From the NCBI RefSeq assembly GCF_015354405.1, contig NZ_JADKYP010000030.1, positions 1-64,000 of the forward strand: a stretch of 64,000 nt of DNA, in the 5' to 3' direction. Shown here piece after piece: positions 55,240-64,000 of this stretch (positions are counted from its first letter, which is position 1; the number at the start of each line of letters is the position of its first letter). The position numbers were made by a program, and so were the translations under genes. The notes beneath the pieces are model-generated. The model ran no database searches. It was not told the origin of the DNA and was given only the letters and a program-made list of their open reading frames with translations. This DNA is from Nocardia sp. BSTN01 (GTDB lineage Bacteria > Actinomycetota > Actinomycetes > Mycobacteriales > Mycobacteriaceae).

Positions 55240-55989
55240 CTACCGGATGATCTGCCCCCCGTCGACGTTGAGGATGTGCCCGGTGACCCACGCCGCGTCG
55301 TCGGACAGCAGATACAGGCACGCACCCACCAGATCCTGCGGCGTGCCGATCCGCTTGAGCGGCAGGCGATTCACCATGTCGTTCACGATCGAGCCGGGGG
55401 TGACGGTCTGCGTCGCCTCGGTGTTGATCGGCCCCGGCGCGATGGCGTTGATCCGGATGTTGGATCCGCCGAGTTCGACCGCCAGCTGCTGGGTGAGGCT
55501 GTTGACCCCGGCCTTGGCGAGGCCGTAGAAGTTCGAATACACCCATGCGGCGGTGGAGGACTGGTTCACGATGGACCCGCCGCCACCCTTCGACATGTGC
55601 TGCCACACCGCGCGGGTCATGTTCAGCGCGCCGTCGAGATTCACGCTCATGAACTTCTTGTAGTAGTCCCACGGCACGGTCAGCAGCAGGTCCAGCTTCA
55701 TCCCGCCGTAGATGGCGGCGTTGTTGACCAGATGGTTGATCGAGCCGAATTCGTTCCGCGTGTAGTCGGCCAGCGTGGTGACCGATTCCGGATCGGAGAC
55801 GTCGACAGGATGGAAGACCGCGGTGCCGCCGCCGCTGCTGATCTCCTCGGCGACCTGTTTTCCCTTGTCCGCGTTGAGATCCGCGACGACGACGGTGGCG
55901 CCCTCGCCGGCCAGTGCTTTCGCGTATTCGGCGCCGATGCCCTGCGCCGCGCCGGTGACGATCGCGACGCGATCGGTGAAACGAGCCAT
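55240..55989 (-). CDS. SDR family oxidoreductase
   Basis: 249 residues, classical SDR. Cofactor motif VTGAAQGIGAEYA, NNAA (LVNNAAIYGG), catalytic Ser in IVNQSSTAAWVYSNFYGLAKAGVN with YGLAK as YxxxK, and a C-terminal DDAAWVTGHILNVDGG. NAD(H)-type Asp follows beta-2 (VVADLNADKG). It is 46 bases downstream of an aldehyde dehydrogenase gene. The pair resembles Rv0768-Rv0769 of M. tuberculosis. Likely oxidises a hydroxyl in a sterol- or terpenoid-like molecule. Confidence 0.88.
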   Translation of the reverse strand: MARFTDRVAIVTGAAQGIGAEYAKALAGEGATVVVADLNADKGKQVAEEISSGGGTAVFHPVDVSDPESVTTLADYTRNEFGSINHLVNNAAIYGGMKLDLLLTVPWDYYKKFMSVNLDGALNMTRAVWQHMSKGGGGSIVNQSSTAAWVYSNFYGLAKAGVNSLTQQLAVELGGSNIRINAIAPGPINTEATQTVTPGSIVNDMVNRLPLKRIGTPQDLVGACLYLLSDDAAWVTGHILNVDGGQIIR

Positions 55990-56035
55990 GAGTTGTCTTC
56001 TCCTGTCGATAATTCGCGACGAGGTCGCGTGCTGT

Positions 56036-57508
56036 CTATTTCTGCGCGGTGGCGATCAGCTTGGTTTCGAGGTACTCCTCGAATCCGGCCACACCGAGTT
56101 CGCGGCCGATGCCGGACTGCTTGTAGCCGCCGAACGGGGCGTCGGCGCTGTACCAGATACCGCCGTTGACGCCGAGCGTTCCGGTCCGGACACCGTTGAC
56201 CACGTGGTCGATTCGCGCCTGGTCGGTGCCCCACACCTCGCCCGACAGGCCGTAGGGCGATTCGTTGGCCAGCCGGATGGCGTCGTCGTCGCCGTCGTGC
56301 GGGATCACCACCAGCACCGGGCCGAAGATCTCCTCCTGGGCCACGGTCGAGGTGTTGGACACGCCGCTGATCAGGGTGGGTTCGATGAAATATCCGCGCT
56401 CGCGATCGGGACTGCCGCCGCCGGTGACGATGGTGCCGCCTTCGGCGCGTGCGATATCGATGTAGCGCTGCACGCGGTCACGCTGGCGCGCCGAGATGAC
56501 CGGCCCGCAGACGGTGCCCGGTTCGTTCGGATCACCCGGGACGATGCCGCCCATCGACTTCGCCGCCGCCGCGACCGCGGTGTCGTACTGCTCGCGCGGG
56601 ACGAGCAGGCGAGTGGTCAGCGCGCAGCCTTGGCCGGCGTGGACGCAGACGGTGAAGCCCGCGTAACTCGCCGCGGCGGCCACATCGGTGTCGTCCAGGA
56701 CGATGAAGGCCGACTTGCCGCCGAGTTCGAGGAACACCTTCTTCAGGCTCTGCGCCGCACCGGCCATGATGGTCCGGCCCGTCTGCGTCGATCCGGTGAA
56801 CGAGATCATGTCCACCCGCGGATCGGTGACCAGCTGGGCGCCCAGCTGGTGGTCGTCGGAGGTGACGATATTGATCACGCCGGCCGGAATGTCGGTCTGT
56901 TCGGCGATCACCGTGCCCACCAGCGCGGCGACCCACGGGGTGTCGGGAGCCGGTTTGAGCACCACCGTGCACCCGGCCGCCAGGGCGGGACCGAGCTTGG
57001 CGAAGTTGATCTGATGCGGGAAATTCCACGGCGTGATGGCGCCGACCACGCCGATCGCCTCCCGGCGCAGCGTGCGGGCCGTGGGAATTCCCATCGGCTT
57101 CGCGACGCCGAGATCGCTGACCCACTCGTAACTTTCGGCCAGACCGGCGAAGTAGCCGAGATCGCCGATCGGGCCCTCCAGTTGCGGGCCGCTGGTCAGC
57201 ATGCGCGGAGCGCCCACCTCGGCAATGGTGATCTCGCGCAGTTCCTCGATGTTGTCGCGCAGCGCGTCGCGCAGTTGCCGCAGGCAGCGCGCTCGGAACG
57301 CGTGATCGCGCGACCATTCGGTGTTGTCGAAGGCCGCGCGGGCGGCGGCGATGGCCGCGTCCATATCGGCGGCGTCGGCGTTGGCGGCCTGGCCGAGAAT
57401 TTCCTCGGTCGCCGGATTGACCGTCGCGAATACCCCCGCGCCGCCGGCGACCAGTTTGCCGTCGATCAGAAGCCGGGATCCCTCGCCAGGGGGGAGCAGT
57501 TTCGTCAT
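56036..57508 (-). CDS. Aldehyde dehydrogenase (AldA-like)
   Basis: 490 residues. Catalytic Glu in FLELGGKSAFIVLDD, catalytic Cys in HAGQGCALTTRLLVP, substrate-binding Asn in VVGAITPWNFPHQINFAKL. Length and context match Rv0768 AldA. The ATG at 57508 has GGAGAGG upstream on the minus strand. It is divergent from an SDR gene with a KstR-like box between them, which suggests a role in oxidising an aldehyde from a steroid side chain or a related compound. Confidence 0.9.
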   Translation of the reverse strand: MTKLLPPGEGSRLLIDGKLVAGGAGVFATVNPATEEILGQAANADAADMDAAIAAARAAFDNTEWSRDHAFRARCLRQLRDALRDNIEELREITIAEVGAPRMLTSGPQLEGPIGDLGYFAGLAESYEWVSDLGVAKPMGIPTARTLRREAIGVVGAITPWNFPHQINFAKLGPALAAGCTVVLKPAPDTPWVAALVGTVIAEQTDIPAGVINIVTSDDHQLGAQLVTDPRVDMISFTGSTQTGRTIMAGAAQSLKKVFLELGGKSAFIVLDDTDVAAAASYAGFTVCVHAGQGCALTTRLLVPREQYDTAVAAAAKSMGGIVPGDPNEPGTVCGPVISARQRDRVQRYIDIARAEGGTIVTGGGSPDRERGYFIEPTLISGVSNTSTVAQEEIFGPVLVVIPHDGDDDAIRLANESPYGLSGEVWGTDQARIDHVVNGVRTGTLGVNGGIWYSADAPFGGYKQSGIGRELGVAGFEEYLETKLIATAQK

Positions 57509-57545
57509 TCGCCTCTCCGATAGGGCTGTCTGGACACCTGTACGG

Positions 57546-57575
57546 AATATAGTTTGGACGGAGCTGTGAATACAA
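57546..57575 (-). promoter_or_regulatory. Possible promoter of the aldA-SDR operon
   Basis: On the minus strand, TTGTAT (complement of 57570-57575), an 18-base spacer, and TATATT (complement of 57546-57551). The KstR-like box abuts the -35 side, a good place for repression. Inference from spacing only. Confidence 0.4.
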
Positions 57576-57587
57576 GAACGTGTTGCA
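57574..57587. promoter_or_regulatory. KstR-like operator
   Basis: AAGAACGTGTTGCA fits the KstR box TnnAACnnGTTnnA at every fixed position but the first. It stands in the divergent promoter between the aldA-like operon and the SDR gene. Confidence 0.55.
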
Positions 57588-57620
57588 GAGTGATCGAATC
57601 GTGAGAGGCGGGTACCGGCG

Positions 57621-58499
57621 ATGACCGGAGATGCGGCGGTGGCCGGCAAGGCGGCGATCGTGGTGGGCGGCGGCAGCGGTATCGGCCGGGCCGTCGCCGT
57701 CGAACTGGCACGCCAGGGCGCGGGCGTGGTGGTCAATTCCCGGGCCGAGGCGGCAGTGGACGCGGTGGTGGACGAGATCCGCGCGGCGGGTGGACGCGCG
57801 GTCGCGGTCGCGGGCTCGGCCGCGGACGAAACGATCGCGGACGCACTGGTGAGCCGGTGCGTCGAAAGTTTCGGTGCCGTCGATGTTCTCGTCAACTGTG
57901 CCGGGATCGCCGAACCCGCCCACTCGTCGATTCTCGACATCTCGACCGCGGACTGGCGCGCCCAGCTGGATTCACACCTGACCACGGTGTTCAACACCTG
58001 CCGCGCGGTGGCGCCGCTGATGGTGGCGCGCGGTGCGGGCTCGATCGTCAACACCGGCTCGTTCGCCTACCTGGGCGACTACGGCGGCACCGGCTATCCG
58101 GCCGGAAAAGGCGCGGTCGCGAGCCTGACACTGGCCATGGCCGCGGAATTGAAAGAGCACGGCATCCGGGTGAACGCGATCTGTCCCGGAGCCAGGACGC
58201 GGCTGTCCACCGGCCCGGAATACGAGGAGAAGATCGCGGAGTTGCGCGCGCGCGGCCTGCTCGACGAGTTCACCGCGCAGTCGTCACTGGACGCGCCGCC
58301 GCCGGAGTACGCCGCGTCGTTGTATGTCTATCTCGCCTCCGACCTCGCGACCGTGACGGGGCAGATCCTCGTTGCCGCAGGCGGATTCGTCGGTCGCTTC
58401 GCGCGGCCGAAGCTCGAGTCGATCGGCTATCGCGACCATGCCGATGCGCCGCCGTGGTCGGTGGCCGAACTGCACCACCTCCTCGGCGACGGGGCGTGA
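57621..58499 (+). CDS. SDR family oxidoreductase
   Basis: 292 residues. VVGGGSGIGRAVAVELARQG is the nucleotide-binding motif, LVNCAGIAEP the NNAG-like loop, the catalytic tetrad is in SIVNTGSFAYLGDYGGTGYPAGKGAV (Y-P-A-G-K), and a long C-terminal extension follows. The Asp after beta-2 is replaced by NSR, which favours NADP(H). It is divergent from the aldehyde dehydrogenase with a KstR-like site between and is followed by a P450 operon. Confidence 0.85.
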   Translation: MTGDAAVAGKAAIVVGGGSGIGRAVAVELARQGAGVVVNSRAEAAVDAVVDEIRAAGGRAVAVAGSAADETIADALVSRCVESFGAVDVLVNCAGIAEPAHSSILDISTADWRAQLDSHLTTVFNTCRAVAPLMVARGAGSIVNTGSFAYLGDYGGTGYPAGKGAVASLTLAMAAELKEHGIRVNAICPGARTRLSTGPEYEEKIAELRARGLLDEFTAQSSLDAPPPEYAASLYVYLASDLATVTGQILVAAGGFVGRFARPKLESIGYRDHADAPPWSVAELHHLLGDGA

Positions 58500-58644
58500 G
58501 GAAGATGGGAACGCTCGCCTGCCAGGGTGGTGCGCCCACGCTGCCGAGGACGCTCGCCCATTGTCCGGATTCCGGTCCGGTGGTAGCGTCCAGACACATG
58601 TCCAGTCCTGTGTCTCGGTTGGCGGTGTGCGGATGAGGCTCGAT

Positions 58645-58658
58645 GTGAACGCGTTATA
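58645..58658. promoter_or_regulatory. KstR-like operator overlapping a -10 box
   Basis: GTGAACGCGTTATA matches TnnAACnnGTTnnA except at the first base. It runs into TATATT (58655-58660), a possible -10, only about 20 bases before the P450 start codon, so binding would block transcription. Confidence 0.5.
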
Positions 58659-58676
58659 TTTCGAGAGGTGGGTGTG

Positions 58677-59882
58677 ATGACTGTGGCATCTGCGCAACCG
58701 GTCGTATTCGATCCCTACGACTACCGGTTCCACGAGGATCCGTATCCGGTCTATCGGCGGCTGCGCACGGAGGCGCCGCTGTACTACAACCCGGACCTGG
58801 ACTTCTGGGCGCTGTCGCGCCACGCCGACGTGACCGCCGCATTCCGCGACGCGGCCCGTCTGTCCAGCGCCAACGGCGTCTCCCTGGATCCGGCCGCGTG
58901 GGGCCCGCACGCGCACAAGACCATGTCGTTCCTCGCCATGGACGATCCGCGCCACCTGCGCATGCGCCAGCTGGTCAACAAGGGCTTCACCCCGCGCCGC
59001 ATCGCCGGTATGGGCGAGCGGATCCGGGAACTGACGCTGCAACATCTCGAACCGGCGCTCGAGCGAGGCAGCTTCGACTGGATCGAGGATTTCGCGGGCA
59101 AACTGCCCATGGACGTCATCTCCGACATGATGGGCGTGCCGGAACCCGATCGCGCGGAGATCCGCCGGATGGCCGATCTGGTGGTGCACCGCGAGGAGGG
59201 CGTACTCGACGTGCCGGAGGCGGCCATCGAGGCCTCGCTCAATCTGGTCGTCTACTACTCCGACATGGTCGCCCAGCGTCGCCGCAGCCGCACCGAGGAT
59301 CTGACCTCGGCGCTGCTCGACGCGGAGATCGACGGCGACAAACTCACCGACGACGAGATCATCGGATTCATGTTCCTGATGGTCGTGGCCGGTAACGAGA
59401 CCACCACCAAACTGCTCGGCAACGCGCTGTACTGGGCCGGCCGCAATCCCGAACAGTTCGCCAAGGTGGTCGCCGACGGCGATCTGGTGCCGGACTGGGT
59501 CGAGGAGACGCTGCGCTACGACAATTCGAGCCAGATGGTCGCGCGTTCCTCGGTCGTCGACGTGCCGTTCGAACACGGGGTGATCCCCGCCGGTTCGAAG
59601 GTGGTGCTGCTCATCGGCTCCGCCAATCGCGACGACGCGGTCTTCACCGACGGCGATCGCTACGACATCGAACGCGCCGACAAGAGCGCGCTGGCCAGTT
59701 TCGGTGGCGGCGTGCACTTCTGCCTCGGCGCGCATCTGGCCCGCTTGGAAACCGTGGTCGCGTTGCGCGAGTTCGCCTCCCGCGTCCGGGAGTACTCGCT
59801 CGACGAGTCCGCCATGGAGCGGGTGCATTCGACCAATGTCCGGGGGTTCGCGAAACTCCCTGTCACCGTGGAGGTTTCGTAA
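58677..59882 (+). CDS. Cytochrome P450, CYP123-like
   Basis: About 401 residues, the length of M. tuberculosis CYP123. The N-terminus VVFDPYDYRFHEDPYPVYRR and the ending VHSTNVRGFAKLPVTVEV are close to CYP123 from memory. I-helix VVAGNETTTKL, ExxR EETLRYD, haem loop FGGGVHFCLGAHLARLE. Oxygenates an unidentified substrate, receiving electrons from the ferredoxin two genes downstream. Starts 58677 (ATG) with GAGAGG upstream; 58668 GTG is possible. Its stop is one base from the next start. Confidence 0.88.
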   Translation: MTVASAQPVVFDPYDYRFHEDPYPVYRRLRTEAPLYYNPDLDFWALSRHADVTAAFRDAARLSSANGVSLDPAAWGPHAHKTMSFLAMDDPRHLRMRQLVNKGFTPRRIAGMGERIRELTLQHLEPALERGSFDWIEDFAGKLPMDVISDMMGVPEPDRAEIRRMADLVVHREEGVLDVPEAAIEASLNLVVYYSDMVAQRRRSRTEDLTSALLDAEIDGDKLTDDEIIGFMFLMVVAGNETTTKLLGNALYWAGRNPEQFAKVVADGDLVPDWVEETLRYDNSSQMVARSSVVDVPFEHGVIPAGSKVVLLIGSANRDDAVFTDGDRYDIERADKSALASFGGGVHFCLGAHLARLETVVALREFASRVREYSLDESAMERVHSTNVRGFAKLPVTVEVS

Positions 59883-59883
59883 T

Positions 59884-60886
<1,003 letters not shown>

Positions 60887-60887
<1 letters not shown>

Positions 60888-61972
60888 TGGGCGCGATCAG
60901 GGTGATCCAGTGGGCGACCGGCGGAGTGGGTCGCGCCGCGATCGAAGGCGTCCTCGACCATCCGGAGCTGGAACTCGTGGGCGCCTGGGCGCACAGTCCG
61001 GACAAGGACGGCGTGGACCTCGGCGTGCTCGTCGGCCGCGAACCCGTCGGCGTCACCGCGACCACCGACGCCGAGGCCCTGCTCGCGCTCGACGCCGACT
61101 GCGTGGTCTACAGCCCGGTCTTCGCCGACACCTCGGTCCTGCGCGCGATCCTGCGCTCGGGCAAGAATGTGGTGACTCCGCTGGGCTGGTTCTACCCCCG
61201 GCAGCGCGACCGCGAGAAATTCGACGCGGTCTGCGCCGAGCGCGCGGTCACCCTGCACGGCACCGGTATTCACCCCGGCGGCCTCACCGAACGCCTGCCG
61301 CTGGTGGTCTCGGCGTTGTCGGGTTCGGTGACCGGGATCCGTGCCGAGGAGTTCTCCGATATCCGCACCTACGGCGCCCCGGACGTGGTGCGGCACTGGA
61401 TGATGTTCGGCGCCGATCCGGACAAGGCGAGGGAGAGCACGGTCGCCGCGATGCTGGCCGGCGGCTACAGCCAGTCGGTGTGGATGCTCGCCGACGAACT
61501 GGGCTTCGACCTGGATCCCGATATCCGCACCACCCACGACATCGCGGTCGCCACCGCGCCGATCGACTCACCGATCGGCGTCATCGAGCCGGGACAGGTT
61601 GCGGCCCAGCACTTTCGCTGGGAGGGAACGGTCGACGGCGAGCCGGTGATCACGGCGGCGGTCAACTGGTTCATGGGTGAGCGGGACTTCGACCCGGCGT
61701 GGAGCTTCGGGCCGAACGGGCAGCGGTTCGAGGTCGAGGTGCGCGGCGACCCCGGCTGCGTCCTGACCCTGTCCGGGCTGCACGCCCACGATCCGGCCGA
61801 GGGGGCCCGGCGCAATCCCTCGATCGTCGCCACGGCGCGCAACTGTGTGAATGCGATCCCCGATGTCGTCGCGGCCGCTCCGGGTGTGCGGACCTATCTC
61901 GATCTGCCGCTGCCGGCGGGGCGGGCCGCGCCGCATCTGCATCGCGACCGGAGAACCGAGGTGAGCGGATGA
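60887..61972 (+). CDS. DapB-like NAD(P)-dependent dehydrogenase
   Basis: 361 residues. RVIQWATGGVGRAAIEGVLDHPELELVGAWAHSPDKDG is a dihydrodipicolinate-reductase-type Rossmann start, followed by SPVFADTSVLRAILRSGKNVVTPLGW and GTGIHPGGLTERLPLV. It resembles the amine/2,4-diaminopentanoate dehydrogenase-like group found beside actinobacterial P450 operons; the substrate is unknown. Starts within the ferredoxin stop (TGATG) and ends the operon, with a terminator close behind. Confidence 0.85.
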
Positions 61973-61992
61973 ACGAACACCGCCGCTGAATT

Positions 61993-62013
61993 CCCGGGCA
62001 CTACCCGGGTTTT
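61993..62013 (+). terminator. Rho-independent terminator after the CYP123-like operon
   Basis: CCCGGG (61993-61998) and CCCGGG (62004-62009) pair around a 5-base loop, then four T. Starts 20 bases after the DapB-like stop. The remaining gap to 62254 carries the KstR boxes and is AT-rich. Confidence 0.8.
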
Positions 62014-62175
62014 CATCGACCGAACGGTGCGATACAGACGAATAATGTCGGGCTATGCGCGTCCGGGCGATCGGGAAATCCCGTCGATCGGGCTGTATTT
62101 CGTATGCCCGGAATAGTTTTGTCATAACTTCTGTTTTTCCGGAATGCGCGCGTCCGCAGCTCTTTTCCACTGCAG

Positions 62176-62189
62176 TGCAACGTGTTCTA
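62176..62189. promoter_or_regulatory. KstR operator, perfect match, upstream of the CYP125-like gene
   Basis: TGCAACGTGTTCTA agrees with TnnAACnnGTTnnA at all fixed positions and continues AT, as in known KstR sites. A second, weaker box AGGAACACGTTTCG (62197-62210) keeps the AAC/GTT core. The gene starts 45 bases further on. Confidence 0.75.
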
Positions 62190-62254
62190 ATCAAGGAGGA
62201 ACACGTTTCGAACAAAATTCATGATTCGCAGTGCAGCGGACACGAGGAGGAACT

Positions 62255-63481
62255 GTGGCTGCTCCGTCGATACCGGCCGGATTCGATTTCACCGACCCGG
62301 GACTGTGGGCCGAGAGAAGTCCGGTCGCCGAATTCGCGGAATTGCGGCGCACCGCGCCGGTCTGGTGGAACGCCCAGAACGCGGAGCAGGCCTATCCCTT
62401 CGAGGACGCGGGCTACTGGGTGGTGAGCCGGCACGAGGACATCAAGGAGATCTCGCGCCGCTCGGACGTCTTCTCCTCGGAGAAGAAGGGTTCCATCATC
62501 CGGTTGCCCGGCTTCGCGACGCCGGAGCAGTTGTCGGTCACCAGCGCGCTGCTGGTGAACATGGATCCGCCCAAGCACACCAAGATCCGCCGCATCATCT
62601 CGAAGGGCTTCACCCCGCGCGCGGTGGAGAGCCTGCGCGCGGCATTGACCGAGCGGGCCGAGCGAATCGTGCGCGCGGCCAAGGAATCCGGCGGCGGCGA
62701 TTTCGTCGAGCAGGTGGCGTGCGAGTTGCCGCTCCAGGCTATCGCCGAACTGCTCGGTGTCCCGCAGGACGATCGGCACAAGCTGTTCGACTGGTCGAAT
62801 CAGATGCTCAACTACGACGACCCGGAATATGGCGATTCCGCGGTCGCCTCGGCCGAAATTCTCGGCTACGCGTGGAATATGGCCGAGACACGCCGGACCG
62901 AGCCGTCGGACGATATCGTCAGCCAATTGGTGAGCGCCGATATCGACGGCGAGGCGTTGGGTTCGGACGAATTCGGCTTCTTCGTGATTCTGCTGGCGGT
63001 GGCCGGAAACGAGACCACGCGTAATGCGATCACCCACGGGATGAAGGCTTTCGTCGATCATTCGGAACAGTGGGAGCTGTACCGGCAGCAGCGCCCGCGC
63101 ACCGCGGTCGACGAAATCGTGCGCTGGGCGACTCCGGTCACCGCGTTCCAGCGCACCGCCACCGAGGATGTGGAATTGGGCGGTCAGCTGATCAAGGCCG
63201 GCGAGCGGGTCGGATTGTTCTACAGCTCGGCCAATTTCGACGAGGCCGCCTTCGGCAAGCCCTTCGACTTCGACGTGCTGCGCGACCCCAACCCGCATCT
63301 CGCCTTCGGCGGCACCGGCGCGCACTTCTGCGTCGGCGCCAACCTCGCCCGCCTCGAAATCGACCTGATGTTCAACGCCATCGCCGACGTCATGCCCGAC
63401 CTGCACCAGATCGCCGACCCGCAGCGCCTGCGTTCGGGCTGGATCAACGGCATCAAGCACTGGCAGGTCGAATACTCCTAG
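62255..63481 (+). CDS. Cytochrome P450, CYP125-like steroid C26-monooxygenase
   Basis: About 408 residues. Very close to mycobacterial CYP125: FDFTDPGLWAERSPVAEFAELR at the start, ISKGFTPRAVESL, DFVEQVACELPLQAIAELLGVPQ, I-helix LLAVAGNETTRNAI, ExxR EIVRWATP, haem loop FGGTGAHFCVGANLARLE and the characteristic LRSGWINGIKHWQVEYS ending. CYP125 enzymes oxidise the terminal carbon of the cholesterol or cholestenone side chain to start its degradation. GTG 62255 has GAGGAGGA five bases upstream. Controlled by a perfect KstR box. Its last 29 bases overlap the next, antisense gene. Confidence 0.92.
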   Translation: MAAPSIPAGFDFTDPGLWAERSPVAEFAELRRTAPVWWNAQNAEQAYPFEDAGYWVVSRHEDIKEISRRSDVFSSEKKGSIIRLPGFATPEQLSVTSALLVNMDPPKHTKIRRIISKGFTPRAVESLRAALTERAERIVRAAKESGGGDFVEQVACELPLQAIAELLGVPQDDRHKLFDWSNQMLNYDDPEYGDSAVASAEILGYAWNMAETRRTEPSDDIVSQLVSADIDGEALGSDEFGFFVILLAVAGNETTRNAITHGMKAFVDHSEQWELYRQQRPRTAVDEIVRWATPVTAFQRTATEDVELGGQLIKAGERVGLFYSSANFDEAAFGKPFDFDVLRDPNPHLAFGGTGAHFCVGANLARLEIDLMFNAIADVMPDLHQIADPQRLRSGWINGIKHWQVEYS

Positions 63482-63914
63482 ACCCGTCGGTGACCGCCGG
63501 TTCGCCGAAGACAGCACGGTGCCCGCGTGCGGTGTCCATGTATTCGCGAACCCGGTGGATCACACCGTCGCGCAGCTCGAAGATGAAGCAGTAGTCGTTG
63601 CTGTACCGGTTCCCGTTCGCGAGCGTGGCGCTCATCGTCTCCTCCACGATCACCCGGTCGCCTTCGGCATAGAAGCCGTGGAAGTCCAGCGCGACATCGG
63701 CGACGAACAGCCGGGGAAAGTCGTTCGCGATGAACTGCGTGATGGCCTCGCGTCCGATCAGATGGTTCGGGCCGTCCAGTGCGATCGCGGTGGCGTTGCC
63801 GGCCGGTGCCAGCCATTCGGCGTCCGGGGTGAAGAACGCTGCGATCTGCTCGGCGTCATGGCTGGCGAATGCTCGCCAGGCGGCCTGAACGACGGTCTTG
63901 CTGTCCGGTGTCAT
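63453..63914 (-). CDS. NTF2/SnoaL-like protein
   Basis: About 153 residues. VVQAAWRAFASHDAEQIAAFFTPDAEWLAPAG and FIANDFPRLFVADVALDFHGFYAEGDRVIVEETMSATLANGNRYSNDYCFIFELRDGVIHRVREYMDT are typical of NTF2-like ketosteroid-isomerase-fold proteins. The position in a steroid-type region makes an isomerase or related role attractive but unproven. ATG 63914 is used; the frame continues to the window edge, so a longer form cannot be ruled out. Confidence 0.75.
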   Translation of the reverse strand: MTPDSKTVVQAAWRAFASHDAEQIAAFFTPDAEWLAPAGNATAIALDGPNHLIGREAITQFIANDFPRLFVADVALDFHGFYAEGDRVIVEETMSATLANGNRYSNDYCFIFELRDGVIHRVREYMDTARGHRAVFGEPAVTDGSRSIRPASA

Positions 63915-64000
63915 GCCCCGGACCCTACCGCCGCGAACGCCGTCGATCCGGCGGGAAACGGACGAGGTCATCGGGACGCCGGCGGCCCGTGCCGCCATGA

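Overview
The window is from a high-GC actinobacterium, most likely a mycolate-type member of the Mycobacteriales such as Nocardia or Rhodococcus. Codons strongly prefer G/C at third positions, GTG starts are common, and many neighbouring genes overlap as ATGA, GTGA or TGATG. Gene order recalls Mycobacterium tuberculosis. From the left edge it runs ctaD, serB, an ABC ATPase, a NUDIX protein, an enoyl-CoA hydratase, a methyltransferase, a THUMP-like protein, a PQQ-repeat lipoprotein and a hexapeptide acyltransferase. This matches Rv3043c to Rv3034c from memory; no alignment was run. No rRNA, tRNA, CRISPR array or complete insertion sequence was seen.

Layout. 1-10688: conserved core block, starting inside ctaD. 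10718-21886: accessory block with an ECF sigma factor carrying an NTF2-like tail, a RibD-type reductase, DUF1697, a TetR/SDR pair, a type II NADH dehydrogenase with a LysR regulator, a cvnABCD conservon, an APH(6)-like kinase and a DUF1707 protein. 21969-27608: etfA and etfB divergent from a methyltransferase, GH57 enzyme and GT4 glycosyltransferase (methylglucose lipopolysaccharide/glycogen type); this block looks inverted relative to M. tuberculosis. 27660-30095: padR-drrA-drrB exporter with a palindromic operator. 30279-32173: olsB/olsA-like acyltransferases.

32230-39356 is a stress-signalling island: a PAS-ANTAR regulator, a receiver-PP2C phosphatase, a CHASE3 histidine kinase, an Rcp1-type response regulator, a STAS antagonist, two RsbW-type kinases and a SigF-type sigma factor. 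SigB/SigF-type promoter sequences (GTTN-N15-GGGTAT) lie ahead of the STAS gene and ahead of msrA just downstream, which suggests autoregulation and an oxidative-repair output.

39496-49494: msrA, a deazaflavin-dependent reductase, a GAF/winged-helix regulator with an aldehyde dehydrogenase and DUF779 partner, lutABC for lactate oxidation, a nucleoside-kinase-like P-loop protein, and a TetR/PfkB pair. 49734-53577: a P450, an alcohol dehydrogenase remnant, a helical-bundle lysozyme-like protein and a proline-rich DUF4189-like membrane protein. 53803-63914: an oxidative catabolic region with three further P450s (one close to CYP123, one close to CYP125), SDRs, an aldehyde dehydrogenase, a P450 ferredoxin and a DapB-like dehydrogenase. 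Sequences matching the KstR box (TnnAACnnGTTnnA) fully or at all but one fixed position stand in three of its promoters, so it is probably part of the sterol-catabolism regulon.
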